Shown in pieces: positions 7,679-17,758 of a DNA stretch of 54,090 nt (positions are counted from its first letter, which is position 1; every line of letters starts with the position of its first letter). The DNA is from Bacteroidales bacterium (lineage in GTDB: Bacteria > Bacteroidota > Bacteroidia > Bacteroidales > Bacteroidaceae): the NCBI GenBank assembly GCA_004556745.1, contig SFFY01000027.1:1-54090 (forward strand), given 5' to 3'. Made by a program: the position numbers and the translations under genes. Under the pieces are notes generated by a model that made no database searches, was not told the DNA's origin, and saw only the letters and a list, made by a program, of their open reading frames with translations.

Positions 7679-8614
7679 TTAAATGAGATATTGCGATGAG
7701 ATGCTTTCGTTGTCCATCACGCGGCGGATTGTTTCGGCAAACATGCCGGAAACGGTGATTTGCTTCACTTTCGGGCAATGGCCTTTGTAGGGGATGCTGT
7801 CGGTAAATACCATTTCTTCCAGCGCAGATGCCTGAACGCGCTCATCAGCAGGGCCTGACATGATGCAGTGAGAGGCAAGGGCGCGCACGCTACGGGCGCC
7901 ATTTTCCATCATAAGGTCGGCGGCTTTCGTGATTGTGCCGGCAGTATCAACAATGTCGTCAACCAACACTACGTCCATGCCTTTCACGTCGCCGATGATC
8001 TGCATTCCTGCCACCTCGTTGGCTTTCTTGCGCGACTTGTTGCAGAGCACCATGGGACAATCAAGGAACTTGGCATACGTGCTTGCACGCTTCGAACCGC
8101 CTACATCGGGCGTAGCGATGCAGAGGTTGGGCAGGTTGAGCGACTTAACGTAGGGCAACATCACGGTGGAGGCGTAGAGATGGTCTACGGGTACGTCGAA
8201 GAAGCCCTGTTCCTGGTCGGCGTGGAGGTCCATAGTGAGCAGGCGGTCAATACCCGCAACGCTCAGAAGGTCGGCCACGAGCTTGGCGCCGATAGAAACG
8301 CGCGGCTTGTCTTTACGATCCTGACGCGCCCAGCCGAAATAGGGAACAACGGCATTGATGCTGTGCGCGGAGGCACGTTTGGCGGCGTCGATCATCAGCA
8401 GAAGCTCCATAAGGTTGTCGGAGTTGGGGAACGTGGACTGCACGAGGAACACGTCGCGGCCGCGAATGGACTCTTCGTAAGATACGGAGAACTCGCCGTC
8501 GGCAAAGTACGTGATGACCAAGTTTCCCAAAGGCTGATTTAAGTCGGCGGCGATTTTCTCTGCCAGATACTTTGACTTCGTGCCCGAAAAGATCATAAAA
8601 GACTGGTTGTTCAT
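7679..8614 (-). CDS. prs: Ribose-phosphate pyrophosphokinase (PRPP synthetase)
   Basis: The enzyme transfers pyrophosphate from ATP to ribose 5-phosphate, giving PRPP for purine, pyrimidine, His and Trp synthesis. Start at 8614 gives MNNQSFMIFSGTKSKYLAEKIA and 311 residues, the usual family length; an upstream in-frame start adds 22 unlikely glutamine/leucine-rich residues. Visible motifs are RGRDVFLVQSTFP, the divalent-metal and ATP loop YFGWARQDRKDKPR, the catalytic DLHADQ, and the PRPP-binding loop DVVLVDDIVDTAGTI (about 214-228). It is followed by its own terminator; no consensus -7 box was found upstream. Confidence 0.97.
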   Translation of the reverse strand: MNNQSFMIFSGTKSKYLAEKIAADLNQPLGNLVITYFADGEFSVSYEESIRGRDVFLVQSTFPNSDNLMELLLMIDAAKRASAHSINAVVPYFGWARQDRKDKPRVSIGAKLVADLLSVAGIDRLLTMDLHADQEQGFFDVPVDHLYASTVMLPYVKSLNLPNLCIATPDVGGSKRASTYAKFLDCPMVLCNKSRKKANEVAGMQIIGDVKGMDVVLVDDIVDTAGTITKAADLMMENGARSVRALASHCIMSGPADERVQASALEEMVFTDSIPYKGHCPKVKQITVSGMFAETIRRVMDNESISSQYLI

Positions 8615-8751
8615 TGTGTGATTTGGATTTGATGAGTATGAAAGGAGTTGTTGAAGTAGTTGCAGTTGCAGGTAGGCCAAGCAAACAAGTCAGCCAAACG
8701 GGGCCAAGTTTTTCCCAAATAGCAATCGCCACCTCGGGAGGGCGGCGATGC

Positions 8752-9360
8752 TTATTCCGCCAGCTTGCGCAGGCGGCGGAAATGGTTGATTATTTCGCGG
8801 TAGTCGTTGTCGGTGTGCATATTGAAGCGGTTCCAGATGTCGCCCAGCAGCACGGCACCGCCGAAACCGAGATCCTTGAGCTGCTTGATATTGTCGTAGC
8901 CCACGCCGCCCAAGGCCATCACTTTGCGGTCGATGATTTTGCGTTTGGAATAGTCTTTAAGCTCATTCTGAGAGAAATGCGCGGGATAGTCGTCCTTGGA
9001 TATGCTGTCGAAAATGGGAGATAGGAACACGTAGTCGCAAGCTTTCTTATGCTGCATCACCTCTTCGATTGTGTGGCATGAGCAACTGATGCTGCCTTTG
9101 TACTTTGGCGGGAGCTGGGAGTTGCGGCTATTGAGGTGTACACCCTTCAAGCCATATTCGCTTTTAAGGTAGAAATGGTCGTGCACGACAATGCGCTTCC
9201 TGTATTGCTCGGGAATGAGCATCAGGAGGCGTTCGGAATAAACGGGTTCGGTGTCAGGTTTTCTGAGATGCAGGATTTCAAGCCCCTCTTCAAAGAGCGC
9301 AGTCAATATCTGGTGCTCTTCCACAAAAAAGTAAGGGGTTGTCATTAAAATCAGTTTCAT
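8752..9360 (-). CDS. ThiE/TenI-like thiamine phosphate synthase family protein
   Basis: This 202-residue TIM-barrel protein belongs to the thiamine phosphate synthase/TenI superfamily. Supporting segments are the N-terminal MKLILMTTPYFF, LEILHLRKPDT (family LxxRxKD-like strand), RIVVHDHFYLK, GVHLNSRN (GxHL), SCSCHTIEEV (GxSxH position) and the phosphate-binding end ALGGVGYDNIKQL. ThiE joins HMP-PP and the thiazole phosphate; TenI homologues aromatise the thiazole. Key ThiE residues for pyrophosphate binding are not obvious, so exact activity is open. Start at 9360 is preceded by a leader with a TAATTTTG -7 box. Confidence 0.8.
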   Translation of the reverse strand: MKLILMTTPYFFVEEHQILTALFEEGLEILHLRKPDTEPVYSERLLMLIPEQYRKRIVVHDHFYLKSEYGLKGVHLNSRNSQLPPKYKGSISCSCHTIEEVMQHKKACDYVFLSPIFDSISKDDYPAHFSQNELKDYSKRKIIDRKVMALGGVGYDNIKQLKDLGFGGAVLLGDIWNRFNMHTDNDYREIINHFRRLRKLAE

Positions 9361-9429
9361 GATGCGCTGACTAATCTCGTGCAGATGCTCCAAAGAGTGG
9401 CAACGGCATCTGCTCGTCGTTACTGCATG

Positions 9430-9437
9430 CAAAATTA
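9430..9437 (-). promoter_or_regulatory. -7 box upstream of the thiE-like gene
   Basis: TAATTTTG on the minus strand fits TAnnTTTG, about 70 bp before the start codon. No -33 TTTG is seen at the right distance. Confidence 0.5.
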
Positions 9438-9570
9438 CGTAAATACTACGAAATAAACGAAAGAAAACTGGAACAAATGGCAACTATTTGCGCAGCAAAT
9501 GGGTGAAAGGGCTCACAATATCATCACAAAAAGGAGACAAACAAGAGTAGGGCGTCTGGTAAAAACGTCC

Positions 9571-12261
9571 CTACATTCCGCACAGGCGGCAGTAAGGACA
9601 GTATTTGCAGACTTTCTCAGGCTCTTCGGTGACGGTGAAAGGCTGGGCGGGGTCGAAAATGGAAGACAAAAGGGATTTGAGGGCGGTCTCAAACTCGGCG
9701 GCGTAGTCTGTATAGGAATAGACCGGCACGGCATTCTTGCCCGAACCCATTTGCAGATAAGGCATATTGTCCTTGTTCAGGCTGTTCAGATAATAAATGG
9801 TAGGGGCTGCCGTTTTGCCGTGCATGCGCTGGTAGGCCATGGCATAGAGCGAAACTTGGAAGGCATAATGCTCGTGCTTGCCGTCGCAGCAGAACATGGC
9901 CGGCACGTGGGGCAAAGCCTTAGCAGCGCCGCCCGTCTTATAGTCCACAACGCGCAGGAGCGTGCGGCACGACCCGTCGGCCACGTCCTCCACTTCGTCC
10001 ACGCGGTCTATAAATCCTTTTATCAGAACAGGGATTTGCGTACCGTCGGGCAGGTCCACATCGACCGTCAACTGCCAACGCTCTTCTTCCGCCACAACCT
10101 TGACAGATTGATAGGTGGCATCGTAAAGCAGCATCTTGGCCAGGCATTTCACCGCCGCCGACTTCATCACAGCATTCTCCGAACGGCATAGCAGTTCATC
10201 AGCCTCCGGCTCTGCCTCGCGGCGCACGGCAATGTAAGCCTGCTCTACGTATTCGCGTAATTTGACTGTCTCTTTCGCAGCCCGCTTCAACATATCTGGC
10301 GTGAGGCGGCGGCCGCCCTGGTCTTTATAGAAAAGTTCTGCGGCATTGTGGAACACGCTGCCAAACACGTTGGGGGCGACTTCCTGAACGGGCGGCTGCG
10401 GTTCGGGAATCTTTGCCACGTGCTTGAAGTAGAACATCTGCGGACATTTCATGTAGTTGATGATGGACGAGGGTGAAAGCCGCTCAACGAGTGAGGCGAG
10501 GTTTGCGGGCTTGGCTATATCCGCCGCGCCCGCTCCGCCGGAAATGCCCGGCTTAAGTTGCATCTTGTATTGGCTGATGGGGATACGGCTCTCCACGAGC
10601 AACTGGGAAATGAAGCGCGACATCTCGCCGCGCGTGATGCCATCGGTCACGGCGGAATACATCAGGCGGACGCTGCGGGCGCGCTGTATGAGGCGGTAGA
10701 AATAATAGGCAAAGACGGCCGTGCGGCGGCGCACGGTGGTGAGGGAAAAGGCCTCGCGCAGTTCGTTGGGGATGAAAGAATTGTCGCCGCCCTGGCGCGG
10801 CAGGTTGCCTTCGGAGGCGGAAAGCACGAGCACGCTGTCGAAGTCGAGCAGGCGCGTTTCGAGCACGCCCATAATCTGCAAGCCTTCGAGGGGTTCGCCA
10901 TGCAGGGGCAAGTCGGTCTGCATCAGCACCGTGCGCAAAAGGCGCAGGAGCGTTTGGGGCGTAACGTTGAGTGACGCCTCTGCCACCAAACGGCTGAAAC
11001 GCCCCACGACGGTGTATGCCTGAAAGCAGGCTTCTTCGTAAATGTCCTTAAAGATTTTCTTGATTGTGCCGTCGGCCGCAAGGCGCGCCGCCTCGGCTTT
11101 GAGCCGGTCGGCAAGGGCGGTGAGGAGGGCTGCGTTGCTGTCGGCGGCTGACGGCTCAAAACGGTCGATCAAGGCAAACGCCGGCGTTTGCGAAAGCGGA
11201 TAGCCCTTGGTAACATTTACCTTGTCGACCTCTTCGGGCAGGGCGTGCAGCACGCCTTGCATCAGTCCCTCGCCTGCCAGCACAACGGCCATGCGGCGCA
11301 GGTCGGTAGTGCCGCTCTGTGCCCTGTTTTTCTTCAACCAAGCCGCCACGCTCTTGGCCTGTGCGGTCTCGGTGGGGGCTTCTACAACTTCTATCTCGGG
11401 CAAAAGGCGATTGCCCTCGCTGCGCTCCATGTTGCGGAACGCCTCGGGCGGCAGGGCGTTGCCGAAAGCGGCAATGTTTTCCTTTACAAAAAGCCCGGCT
11501 TCGCAAGCGGGGTGCCGCTCGGTGTAGTACTCGTCGTAATCCCAATAGAATATGGCCTGCTCCTTAAACGCTTCCATGAGACTGCGCTCCACGCTGCTCA
11601 GCACGTTGAAGCCCGCGAAGACATAAGTGAAACCCTCGCGGGGACGCAGCGTGCCCTGCTTCAGCCGCTCGGCAACGTTGCGATAGAGTGCGCCCTCGTA
11701 GGGGGCGATGCCCTCGGAGGTGCCGGCGTTGAGGGAGGAATATATATTGTAGAGAATATTCCAAAGCCCCAAGAACTTGCGCCGCACCTCGCTGCGCTCC
11801 ATATCCCGGAAACAGCTGCGGAAATGGCGCATGGCCTCTTCGGGTGCGCCGAAGGCCTTTTCAATATCTGCGAAGTCGCTCATATTGGCAAAGAGGCAGG
11901 CGGCGTCGGCCTCGTTCTTATCCACGTCGTCAAAGTCGGCGAGCAGTTGCCTGCCCCAGCCGTAAAACTTGTCGAGGGACAACGCCTCAGCGCCGGGCGT
12001 GCAACCTATATATATATTGTATATGCGGCATACGGCCTCTATTTCGTCCATCACCTCGCACTGCGCGAGGCTGCGGAAGAGTTCGCTGATGGTGACGTAC
12101 TGCGGCGCCCAGAGCGGGCGGTCGGCGCGGCGCAGGTGCTCGTTGAAGAAGAGGCCGGCACGCTTGTTGGGGAACACTATGACAAGGCGGCGGAAGTCGA
12201 TATCGCTCCTGCCGAGCAGGTCGTCCGCTACGAGTTGCAAGAAAGATTTGGGGGAGGTCAT
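9571..12261 (-). CDS. PD-(D/E)XK nuclease, AddB/RexB-like recombination protein
   Basis: The 896-residue protein starts MTSPKSFLQLVADDLLGR and has the long inactive-helicase-like body of AddB-type proteins. Its C-terminal RecB-type nuclease has GFIDRVDEV, VVDYKTGG (catalytic Asp about 773) and the YAFQVSLYAMAY motif. The extreme C-terminus carries four Cys in CxxCxxCxxC spacing (about 885-894), resembling the Fe-S-linked cysteines of AddB although the spacing differs. With the UvrD-like gene upstream it would form an AddAB-type end-resection complex for double-strand-break repair. The two genes face the same way but are separated by a 220-bp palindromic repeat. No convincing promoter lies between them. 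Confidence 0.85.
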   Translation of the reverse strand: MTSPKSFLQLVADDLLGRSDIDFRRLVIVFPNKRAGLFFNEHLRRADRPLWAPQYVTISELFRSLAQCEVMDEIEAVCRIYNIYIGCTPGAEALSLDKFYGWGRQLLADFDDVDKNEADAACLFANMSDFADIEKAFGAPEEAMRHFRSCFRDMERSEVRRKFLGLWNILYNIYSSLNAGTSEGIAPYEGALYRNVAERLKQGTLRPREGFTYVFAGFNVLSSVERSLMEAFKEQAIFYWDYDEYYTERHPACEAGLFVKENIAAFGNALPPEAFRNMERSEGNRLLPEIEVVEAPTETAQAKSVAAWLKKNRAQSGTTDLRRMAVVLAGEGLMQGVLHALPEEVDKVNVTKGYPLSQTPAFALIDRFEPSAADSNAALLTALADRLKAEAARLAADGTIKKIFKDIYEEACFQAYTVVGRFSRLVAEASLNVTPQTLLRLLRTVLMQTDLPLHGEPLEGLQIMGVLETRLLDFDSVLVLSASEGNLPRQGGDNSFIPNELREAFSLTTVRRRTAVFAYYFYRLIQRARSVRLMYSAVTDGITRGEMSRFISQLLVESRIPISQYKMQLKPGISGGAGAADIAKPANLASLVERLSPSSIINYMKCPQMFYFKHVAKIPEPQPPVQEVAPNVFGSVFHNAAELFYKDQGGRRLTPDMLKRAAKETVKLREYVEQAYIAVRREAEPEADELLCRSENAVMKSAAVKCLAKMLLYDATYQSVKVVAEEERWQLTVDVDLPDGTQIPVLIKGFIDRVDEVEDVADGSCRTLLRVVDYKTGGAAKALPHVPAMFCCDGKHEHYAFQVSLYAMAYQRMHGKTAAPTIYYLNSLNKDNMPYLQMGSGKNAVPVYSYTDYAAEFETALKSLLSSIFDPAQPFTVTEEPEKVCKYCPYCRLCGM

Positions 12262-12338
12262 GGGGATATAAATAGATAAATCTATTAGTAACGAGAGATA
12301 TATCAGGATTTAACGTATGGTGTTAAGTTAGGTATTAA

Positions 12339-12560
12339 GTGCCTGGAAGGCACTACGGAGCGTAGCGACGATAACCGGGCACGAAGTGCTCGGATAGGCA
12401 TGATAAGAACAATGTGCCTGGAAGGCACTACGCCACAGGACATTGTGCTCTAAACATTTCCACAGGCGTACTGCCTTCCAGGCAGAACTTTGACGGTTAC
12501 ATTCACCGAGGACTTCGTCCCCGGTTACCGTCGCTTCGCTCCGTACTGCCTTCCAGGCAG
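12339..12560. repeat. Family B long inverted repeat, copy 1
   Basis: Left arm: GTGCC-TGGAA-GGCAC (12339), GCAC-GAA-GTGC (12379) and GTGCC-TGGAA-GGCAC (12414). Right arm: the same modules inverted, CTGCC-TTCCA-GGCAG (12471), GGAC-TTC-GTCC (12510) and CTGCC-TTCCA-GGCAG (12546). The two arms are largely complementary, so the whole element could fold as one long hairpin or as six small ones. Loops are constant while stems change with pairing kept. It sits between the AddA-like and AddB-like genes in the same transcription direction. Confidence 0.85.
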
Positions 12561-12625
12561 ATAATACTTTAATCATTATTAGTTCCTAATTCAACAAACG
12601 CGCGCGTTTTATAGTATCAAATATT

Positions 12626-15600
12626 TTAAAAACATTCCACTAACTTATTCTCATCAAAATACCAGAGACAGGCTTTTACGTCGGGCGTGCCCATTTGGCG
12701 CAAGTAAGCAGCATACTGCTTCACCTGCTCCTGATGCTTGGGCAGAGGCTTGCCAAACTTATAGTCGAGCACAACGGCGCGACCGTCCTTAAACGACACG
12801 CGGTCGGGGCGCACCATCGCCGCGCCCTGCTCATTGCCGGCGGGCAGGAGAATGGCGCGTTCGTTGAGCACGAGCCAACTGCCATCGATCAAATCGGCCA
12901 CCAAGGGGCAGGCGGCAATCTTTTGCCTTATTTCCGTTTCGATTTGGTCGAAATCGATGCCGTCTGCCTCGAAACCCTGGCCGCGCAGCACACCCACAGC
13001 GCGGGAGATATCGGCGGCGGTTTCTATCATCGAGAAGATTTTGTGCATCAGGTTGCCGCGGTTGATGTAGGCGGCAGACTCGGCAGCCTCTTCCTCGCCG
13101 GCACGCGCGGCGATAAACGCGGCAGCCTCGCCGCTCTGGCAGAAGTTGGCGCGGAGCGGGGTTTGACAAAGCGTAATGGACATCGGACGGCGCACACCGC
13201 TGCCAAACGGATTTTGCTTGCCGCCGGCAGGAACGGCCTGCCCTTCGGCGCGGCAATCGGTTTGGGGCGAGGAAAGCGTTTCCAGCACAAAGCCGTCTGC
13301 CGTTTCCTCAAAACGATAGTGCTGATTATCGTCCCTGAAATTATTATCGATTACCTTATGCAGCAAATCGCCGGCCGTGGCAACCGGATCCTTATCCTTG
13401 CCCGACCAAGTGCCCCAAACGAAAAGGTTGCGCTGGGGACGCGTGAAGGCAACATAAAGCAAATTGAGGTTTTCAATACGGCTGCGCAAATGCTCTTGCT
13501 CATAATCGTCAGCGAAAATGGATTGCCTCACCCTCTTTGAATGGGGCGCAACGGGAATAGGCGAAATTTTAGAGAAAGGTTCTTCGGAAGGCGTGAGCCA
13601 AAGAATAGTATCTCTATGGTCTTTTTCGAGATCCCAATTACAGAAGGGAATGAAAACCGTGTGCGCTTCGAGCCCTTTGGACTTATGGATGGTAAGCACG
13701 CGCACACCGTCGGCAACCGCGCCGGGTATGGATTTAGAAGACAAGACTTCGTCCCAATGGTCCAAGAAATCGGGAAGGGAAGAAGCATTGTCCTGCAAAT
13801 AGGCCGCAACCTGGTCGAGGAAATAGGTGAGATAAGCCAACTGCCCCGCCGCTTGCGCCTCATCGGCACCGCCTGCACCGTTAGTTTGCCAAAGTCCGAA
13901 TATCCGAATCAGTTCCTCGCAGAGTTCGTAAAGCGGCATGGCAGCGAGTTCGGCGCGTCTGCCCGTAAATTCTTGCGGCAAGGCATTCAGCAGTGCCACT
14001 CTATCGTGGAGCACCACATCGGGGCAATAGGTTTTGGCCAAAGAAGCAAGCGCCAGTTGGTTGCCGGCATCGGCGAGCACACGCAGCGCGTCAATAACAG
14101 TCAGCACTGCTGGGGAAGCCGACAGCAGAAACGCCTCGTCGGAAATAAGCGGTATGTCTTTTTCAGCAAATGCGTCTACAATATCAGCCGCCTCCCTTTT
14201 CCAGCGGACGAGTATGCACATATCGCGATAAGGAAGCCCGTCGGCGTGCAGCCTTTGCATCTGTTCCGCCATTTCATCAAGCACTCCCCTGCCCTCTTCT
14301 TCGTCTTCGGCCGGGGCACCGAGTTTGGACGACACCGCAATGCGCACATAGCCCACATCGCCCTTGTGCTTGGCTTTCTGGCAACCGGCCTCCTCGTAAA
14401 TATCCGCAGCGTGCGACTGGCCTTTTCCGAGACTGTCTATCTCTGTGGCGGCCTTGGGGAAAAACTGATTGTTGAACCGCACAATGCGCTCGTCGGTGCG
14501 GAAATTTGTCTGCATTTTGCAGAGAATATCCTCACCGCCGTTCTGCTTGCCCTTATATTCTCTATTAAGACCTTCGAGTATCTCCCAATCGCCTCCTCTG
14601 AAACGATAGATGGCTTGCTTCACGTCGCCAACGAGCAGGCACTTGCCGCCCGTGGACATGCTTTCGAGCAGGAGTTTCCTGAAATTCTCCCATTGCATGG
14701 ACGAGGTGTCTTGGAACTCGTCTATCATAATATGGTCGAAACGGCTTCCGGCGCGTTCGAGCACGAAGGGAGCATCGGCGGAAGCGACGCTGTTGCGAAA
14801 GATATAGGGCACATAGGCTATCATCTCGCGGCTGTTCTCTTCGTTCACCTGTTGGAGTGCCTTCCGTGTGTGCTGCAAAAGGCTGAGGGGATTGAGCCGG
14901 TCGAGACAAATTGCGCAGGTGTTGAGAACGGGCATCAGCCGTGTGCGCTTTTCCTCGGTATTTGCCAGCACCGCCCTCATTTGCTCGGCGGCAGCCTTAG
15001 CGGCGGCATCTTTCTTATCCGCAGCCTTGAGCCAATTCACCGCATCATCGATGCGATTCTGCATACGATTGGAAAGCGTAAAATCTTCAAAGTTTCCCAT
15101 TTTTTGGAGATAGGTGCTGAAATCGCCCGCGTTGGAAACCCTTGTTTCCCAATCCCCCATAATGCTTGCAAACGCCCGAGGCAGGTTTTCGGCCAGAGCC
15201 GTGAGTTGCTGCTCAATGCCGGCTTTCAGATTGCCTATCTCTTTTCGGTAGTCATCGAAAGAGATGTTATTCAAACTCTTCACAAGTTCTTCTTCCTTAT
15301 TCAGGAAACCGCTCGACGTGAGTTGGGCTGCCAGTTTCAGCAGGTCGTTCTTAAAGTTCCAATTCTTGTCGTCTTCAATCCGCTCATGCACATACCGCTC
15401 CATTTGTCCGCGCAACTCTGCATCGGTTTCCGATTTCTTGATAAGGCGGTCCACAGCCTGCCGCACGGCTTCTTTATCATTGATGTCGGCACGCACGCCG
15501 GAGGGCATGCCGAGTTCGTGGGTCACGCCCGAAAGCAGCCACCAAAAGAAACTGTCGATGGTTTCGACGCGAAAGAAGTCGTAATCGTGAACAATGGCGG

Positions 15601-15904
15601 AAAGCGCCTTGGCAGCGCGGCTGCGCACTTCTGCCTCCGACGGGGCGGGCTGCGGCATGAGCGTCCTCACTTTTTGCAGCACGTCGTTGCCGCCGCCGTT
15701 GGCGAGGTCGTAAAGGAAGCGCAAGATACGTTCTTTCATCTCCGCCGTAGCCTTGTTGGTAAAGGTCACTGCCAGTATGCGGCCGAATGCCTTGGCGCTG
15801 GTGTCGGCAAGCATCAGGGCGATGTACTCTGCCGCGAGCGTGTAAGTCTTGCCCGTGCCGGCTGACGCGGGATAAATTTTAGGGGGAAAAGGAAGGGGGG
15901 ACAT
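12626..15904 (-). CDS. UvrD-family helicase with C-terminal nuclease, AddA/RecB-like
   Basis: The 1092-residue protein is a superfamily 1A helicase. It shows Walker A YPASAGTGKTYTL (about 11-23), motif II IMIDEFQDTSSMQW (about 395), motif III LLVGDVKQAIYRFRGGD, motif V VLTIHKSKGLEAHTV and motif VI LLYVAFTRPQRNL. A C-terminal RecB-type nuclease domain has VVLDYKFGKP (about 1050) and QVKQYAAYL. Together with the AddB-like gene downstream it should process DNA double-strand ends for RecA loading. Its start lies 22 bp from the stop of the S9 peptidase gene, so those two are probably co-transcribed. The peptidase link is likely incidental. Confidence 0.93.
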   Translation of the reverse strand: MSPLPFPPKIYPASAGTGKTYTLAAEYIALMLADTSAKAFGRILAVTFTNKATAEMKERILRFLYDLANGGGNDVLQKVRTLMPQPAPSEAEVRSRAAKALSAIVHDYDFFRVETIDSFFWWLLSGVTHELGMPSGVRADINDKEAVRQAVDRLIKKSETDAELRGQMERYVHERIEDDKNWNFKNDLLKLAAQLTSSGFLNKEEELVKSLNNISFDDYRKEIGNLKAGIEQQLTALAENLPRAFASIMGDWETRVSNAGDFSTYLQKMGNFEDFTLSNRMQNRIDDAVNWLKAADKKDAAAKAAAEQMRAVLANTEEKRTRLMPVLNTCAICLDRLNPLSLLQHTRKALQQVNEENSREMIAYVPYIFRNSVASADAPFVLERAGSRFDHIMIDEFQDTSSMQWENFRKLLLESMSTGGKCLLVGDVKQAIYRFRGGDWEILEGLNREYKGKQNGGEDILCKMQTNFRTDERIVRFNNQFFPKAATEIDSLGKGQSHAADIYEEAGCQKAKHKGDVGYVRIAVSSKLGAPAEDEEEGRGVLDEMAEQMQRLHADGLPYRDMCILVRWKREAADIVDAFAEKDIPLISDEAFLLSASPAVLTVIDALRVLADAGNQLALASLAKTYCPDVVLHDRVALLNALPQEFTGRRAELAAMPLYELCEELIRIFGLWQTNGAGGADEAQAAGQLAYLTYFLDQVAAYLQDNASSLPDFLDHWDEVLSSKSIPGAVADGVRVLTIHKSKGLEAHTVFIPFCNWDLEKDHRDTILWLTPSEEPFSKISPIPVAPHSKRVRQSIFADDYEQEHLRSRIENLNLLYVAFTRPQRNLFVWGTWSGKDKDPVATAGDLLHKVIDNNFRDDNQHYRFEETADGFVLETLSSPQTDCRAEGQAVPAGGKQNPFGSGVRRPMSITLCQTPLRANFCQSGEAAAFIAARAGEEEAAESAAYINRGNLMHKIFSMIETAADISRAVGVLRGQGFEADGIDFDQIETEIRQKIAACPLVADLIDGSWLVLNERAILLPAGNEQGAAMVRPDRVSFKDGRAVVLDYKFGKPLPKHQEQVKQYAAYLRQMGTPDVKACLWYFDENKLVECF

Positions 15905-15926
15905 AAAAAAGGAATAAAAAAAGCCT

Positions 15927-17753
15927 TTATTGCAGATGCTCTTTAAGGAAACGCTCCATGGCGCGATAGAAATCGAAACGGTTTTCCTGATTTTGGAAGC
16001 CGTGGCCTTCGTTTTCTTTCACCATGTATTCCACAGGCACTCCGCGCTGGCGCAATGCCGCCACCATCTGGTCGCTCTCGGCCTTATTGACGCGGGGGTC
16101 GTGCGCACCCTGCGCCACAAAGAGCGGCACACGGATGCGGTCGGCGTGGAGCGCGGGCGAAGTGGCTTCGAGGCGCTCGCGGTCGGTTTCGGGATTGCCC
16201 ACCTGCTCATACATCATTTGCAGCATCGGTTTCCAATACGGCGGGATAGTGGCAAGGAAGGTGAGCAGATTGGAAACGCCGACGTAATCCACGGCGCAGG
16301 CATACTTTTCAGGCGTGAATGCCACGCCGGAAAGGGCGGCGTAACCGCCATAACTGCCGCCGTAGATGGCTATGCGCTTGGGGTCGGCAATGCCTTGGCT
16401 GATGAGCCAGTCCACGCCGTCGGTAATGTCGTCCTGCATGCGCAGCCCCCATTGCCCGTAACCGGCTTCGAGGAAACGGCGACCGTAGCCCGTGGAACCA
16501 CGAAAGTTCATTTGGAACACGGCATAGCCTCTATTGCACAGGAATTGCGTTTCGGAAGAAAATCCCCAACTGTCGCGTGCCCATGGACCGCCGTGGGGAT
16601 TGACCACCACGGGCAGGGCGCGTGCCGTTTCGGGCGTAAGCCCGCTGGGAAGCGAGAGATAGGCTTCGATACGCAGGCCATCGCGCGAGGTGTAGGTCAC
16701 GGCGTGCATTTCCGCCATGTCTTCTTCGGCGAGTTGCGGGGCAAGGTCGGCGAGTTTGCGCAACGTGTCGGTTGTATCGTCGTAATAATAATAGGCACCG
16801 CGCGTGCGGTCGCTGCCTACATATAATATATAATGCTCTTCCGCTTTGTCCACATCAGCCATTGCTACCCGCTTACCGGGGAAAAGGGCGCGGAGCCGCT
16901 CGCGAAAGGCCTGCTCTTCCTCATCGAAGAAATGGCGCACGGGTTCGCGGTGTCCCGTGCAATAGCAACTGAGGAGTTTTTTACGCCGACGGGAATAGTT
17001 GAGGCTCGAAACGTCGTATTTCTCATCTTCATAAAGCAGGCACACCTCCTCTGCCGTGGCAGGATTCATTTCCACGAGCGCGGTTTTGTCGCGACCGAGG
17101 TTAGTGGCGGCGTAAACGTTGCGGTTGTCGGGCGTGAAGAGGAGGAAATTCACCGACTCCTTGAAGTTTGTGGTAAGCACGGGACGGAATGGCTCTTCAT
17201 CCGTGTCGCGATAGAGCAGCTGCGTATTCACGCCGTCCACAATGGCAGTGACGGCACGGATATGCCCGTCATGGTCGGCGAGCCACCCTTGATAGTTTCC
17301 CGGATTTTCGGCCAAGAGCGTCAGTTCTCCGGTTTTGAGATTAAGGCGATAGGGGTCGAACGCTTCGGGGTTGCGCTTGTTCATCTCTATCAGCACCTCA
17401 TCGGGCACGTCCTCCAAGTCGTCGAGAATGCCGGCGCGCACGCCATCGAATGGCGTGTAGCAGATTTCATCGCTGCCGTCTATGCTGATGCCGTAAAGGC
17501 GGTAGTTCTCATCGCCCGCCGTGTCTTTCGCAAAGAGCAGGCGGTCGTTGCCCGCCCACATATAGCCTTGTATGCTCCGCTCGGTCTCGAAGGTGAGCTG
17601 GCGCGGCTGGGTTTCGCCATCGGTGGGCACCACAAAGAGGTTCATTCTGTCCTCATACGGCGACATATAAGAGATGTGCCGCCCGTCGGGTGCTATCTGA
17701 TAGGCGGCCGTGGGGGCGTTTCTGAAAAACTCTTCTATGGAATATTGTTTCAT
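15927..17753 (-). CDS. Cytoplasmic S9 family prolyl oligopeptidase-like peptidase
   Basis: Start at 17753 gives MKQYSIEEFFRNAPTAAY and 608 residues, with no signal peptide. An N-terminal beta-propeller (about 1-350) precedes an alpha/beta-hydrolase domain with NPHGGPWARDSWGF and the nucleophile motif GGSYGG (Ser about 467). The Asp is in HDPRVN (about 552) and the His in EGHGF (about 584), so the triad is complete. Such acylaminoacyl-peptidase/POP relatives cleave short peptides after Pro or release N-acyl residues, probably helping peptide catabolism. It starts 6 bp after the upstream nuclease stop, so the two are co-transcribed. Confidence 0.93.
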   Translation of the reverse strand: MKQYSIEEFFRNAPTAAYQIAPDGRHISYMSPYEDRMNLFVVPTDGETQPRQLTFETERSIQGYMWAGNDRLLFAKDTAGDENYRLYGISIDGSDEICYTPFDGVRAGILDDLEDVPDEVLIEMNKRNPEAFDPYRLNLKTGELTLLAENPGNYQGWLADHDGHIRAVTAIVDGVNTQLLYRDTDEEPFRPVLTTNFKESVNFLLFTPDNRNVYAATNLGRDKTALVEMNPATAEEVCLLYEDEKYDVSSLNYSRRRKKLLSCYCTGHREPVRHFFDEEEQAFRERLRALFPGKRVAMADVDKAEEHYILYVGSDRTRGAYYYYDDTTDTLRKLADLAPQLAEEDMAEMHAVTYTSRDGLRIEAYLSLPSGLTPETARALPVVVNPHGGPWARDSWGFSSETQFLCNRGYAVFQMNFRGSTGYGRRFLEAGYGQWGLRMQDDITDGVDWLISQGIADPKRIAIYGGSYGGYAALSGVAFTPEKYACAVDYVGVSNLLTFLATIPPYWKPMLQMMYEQVGNPETDRERLEATSPALHADRIRVPLFVAQGAHDPRVNKAESDQMVAALRQRGVPVEYMVKENEGHGFQNQENRFDFYRAMERFLKEHLQ

Positions 17754-17758
17754 ATTCT

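Noticed and set aside
12328..12576. Open frames inside the family B repeats that read as small proteins (repeated SAWKAVR / RSAFQA)
   Set aside because: The amino-acid repeats are just translations of the palindromic modules; both strands and both copies give similar frames, and stems vary by compensatory pairs, not by synonymous change.
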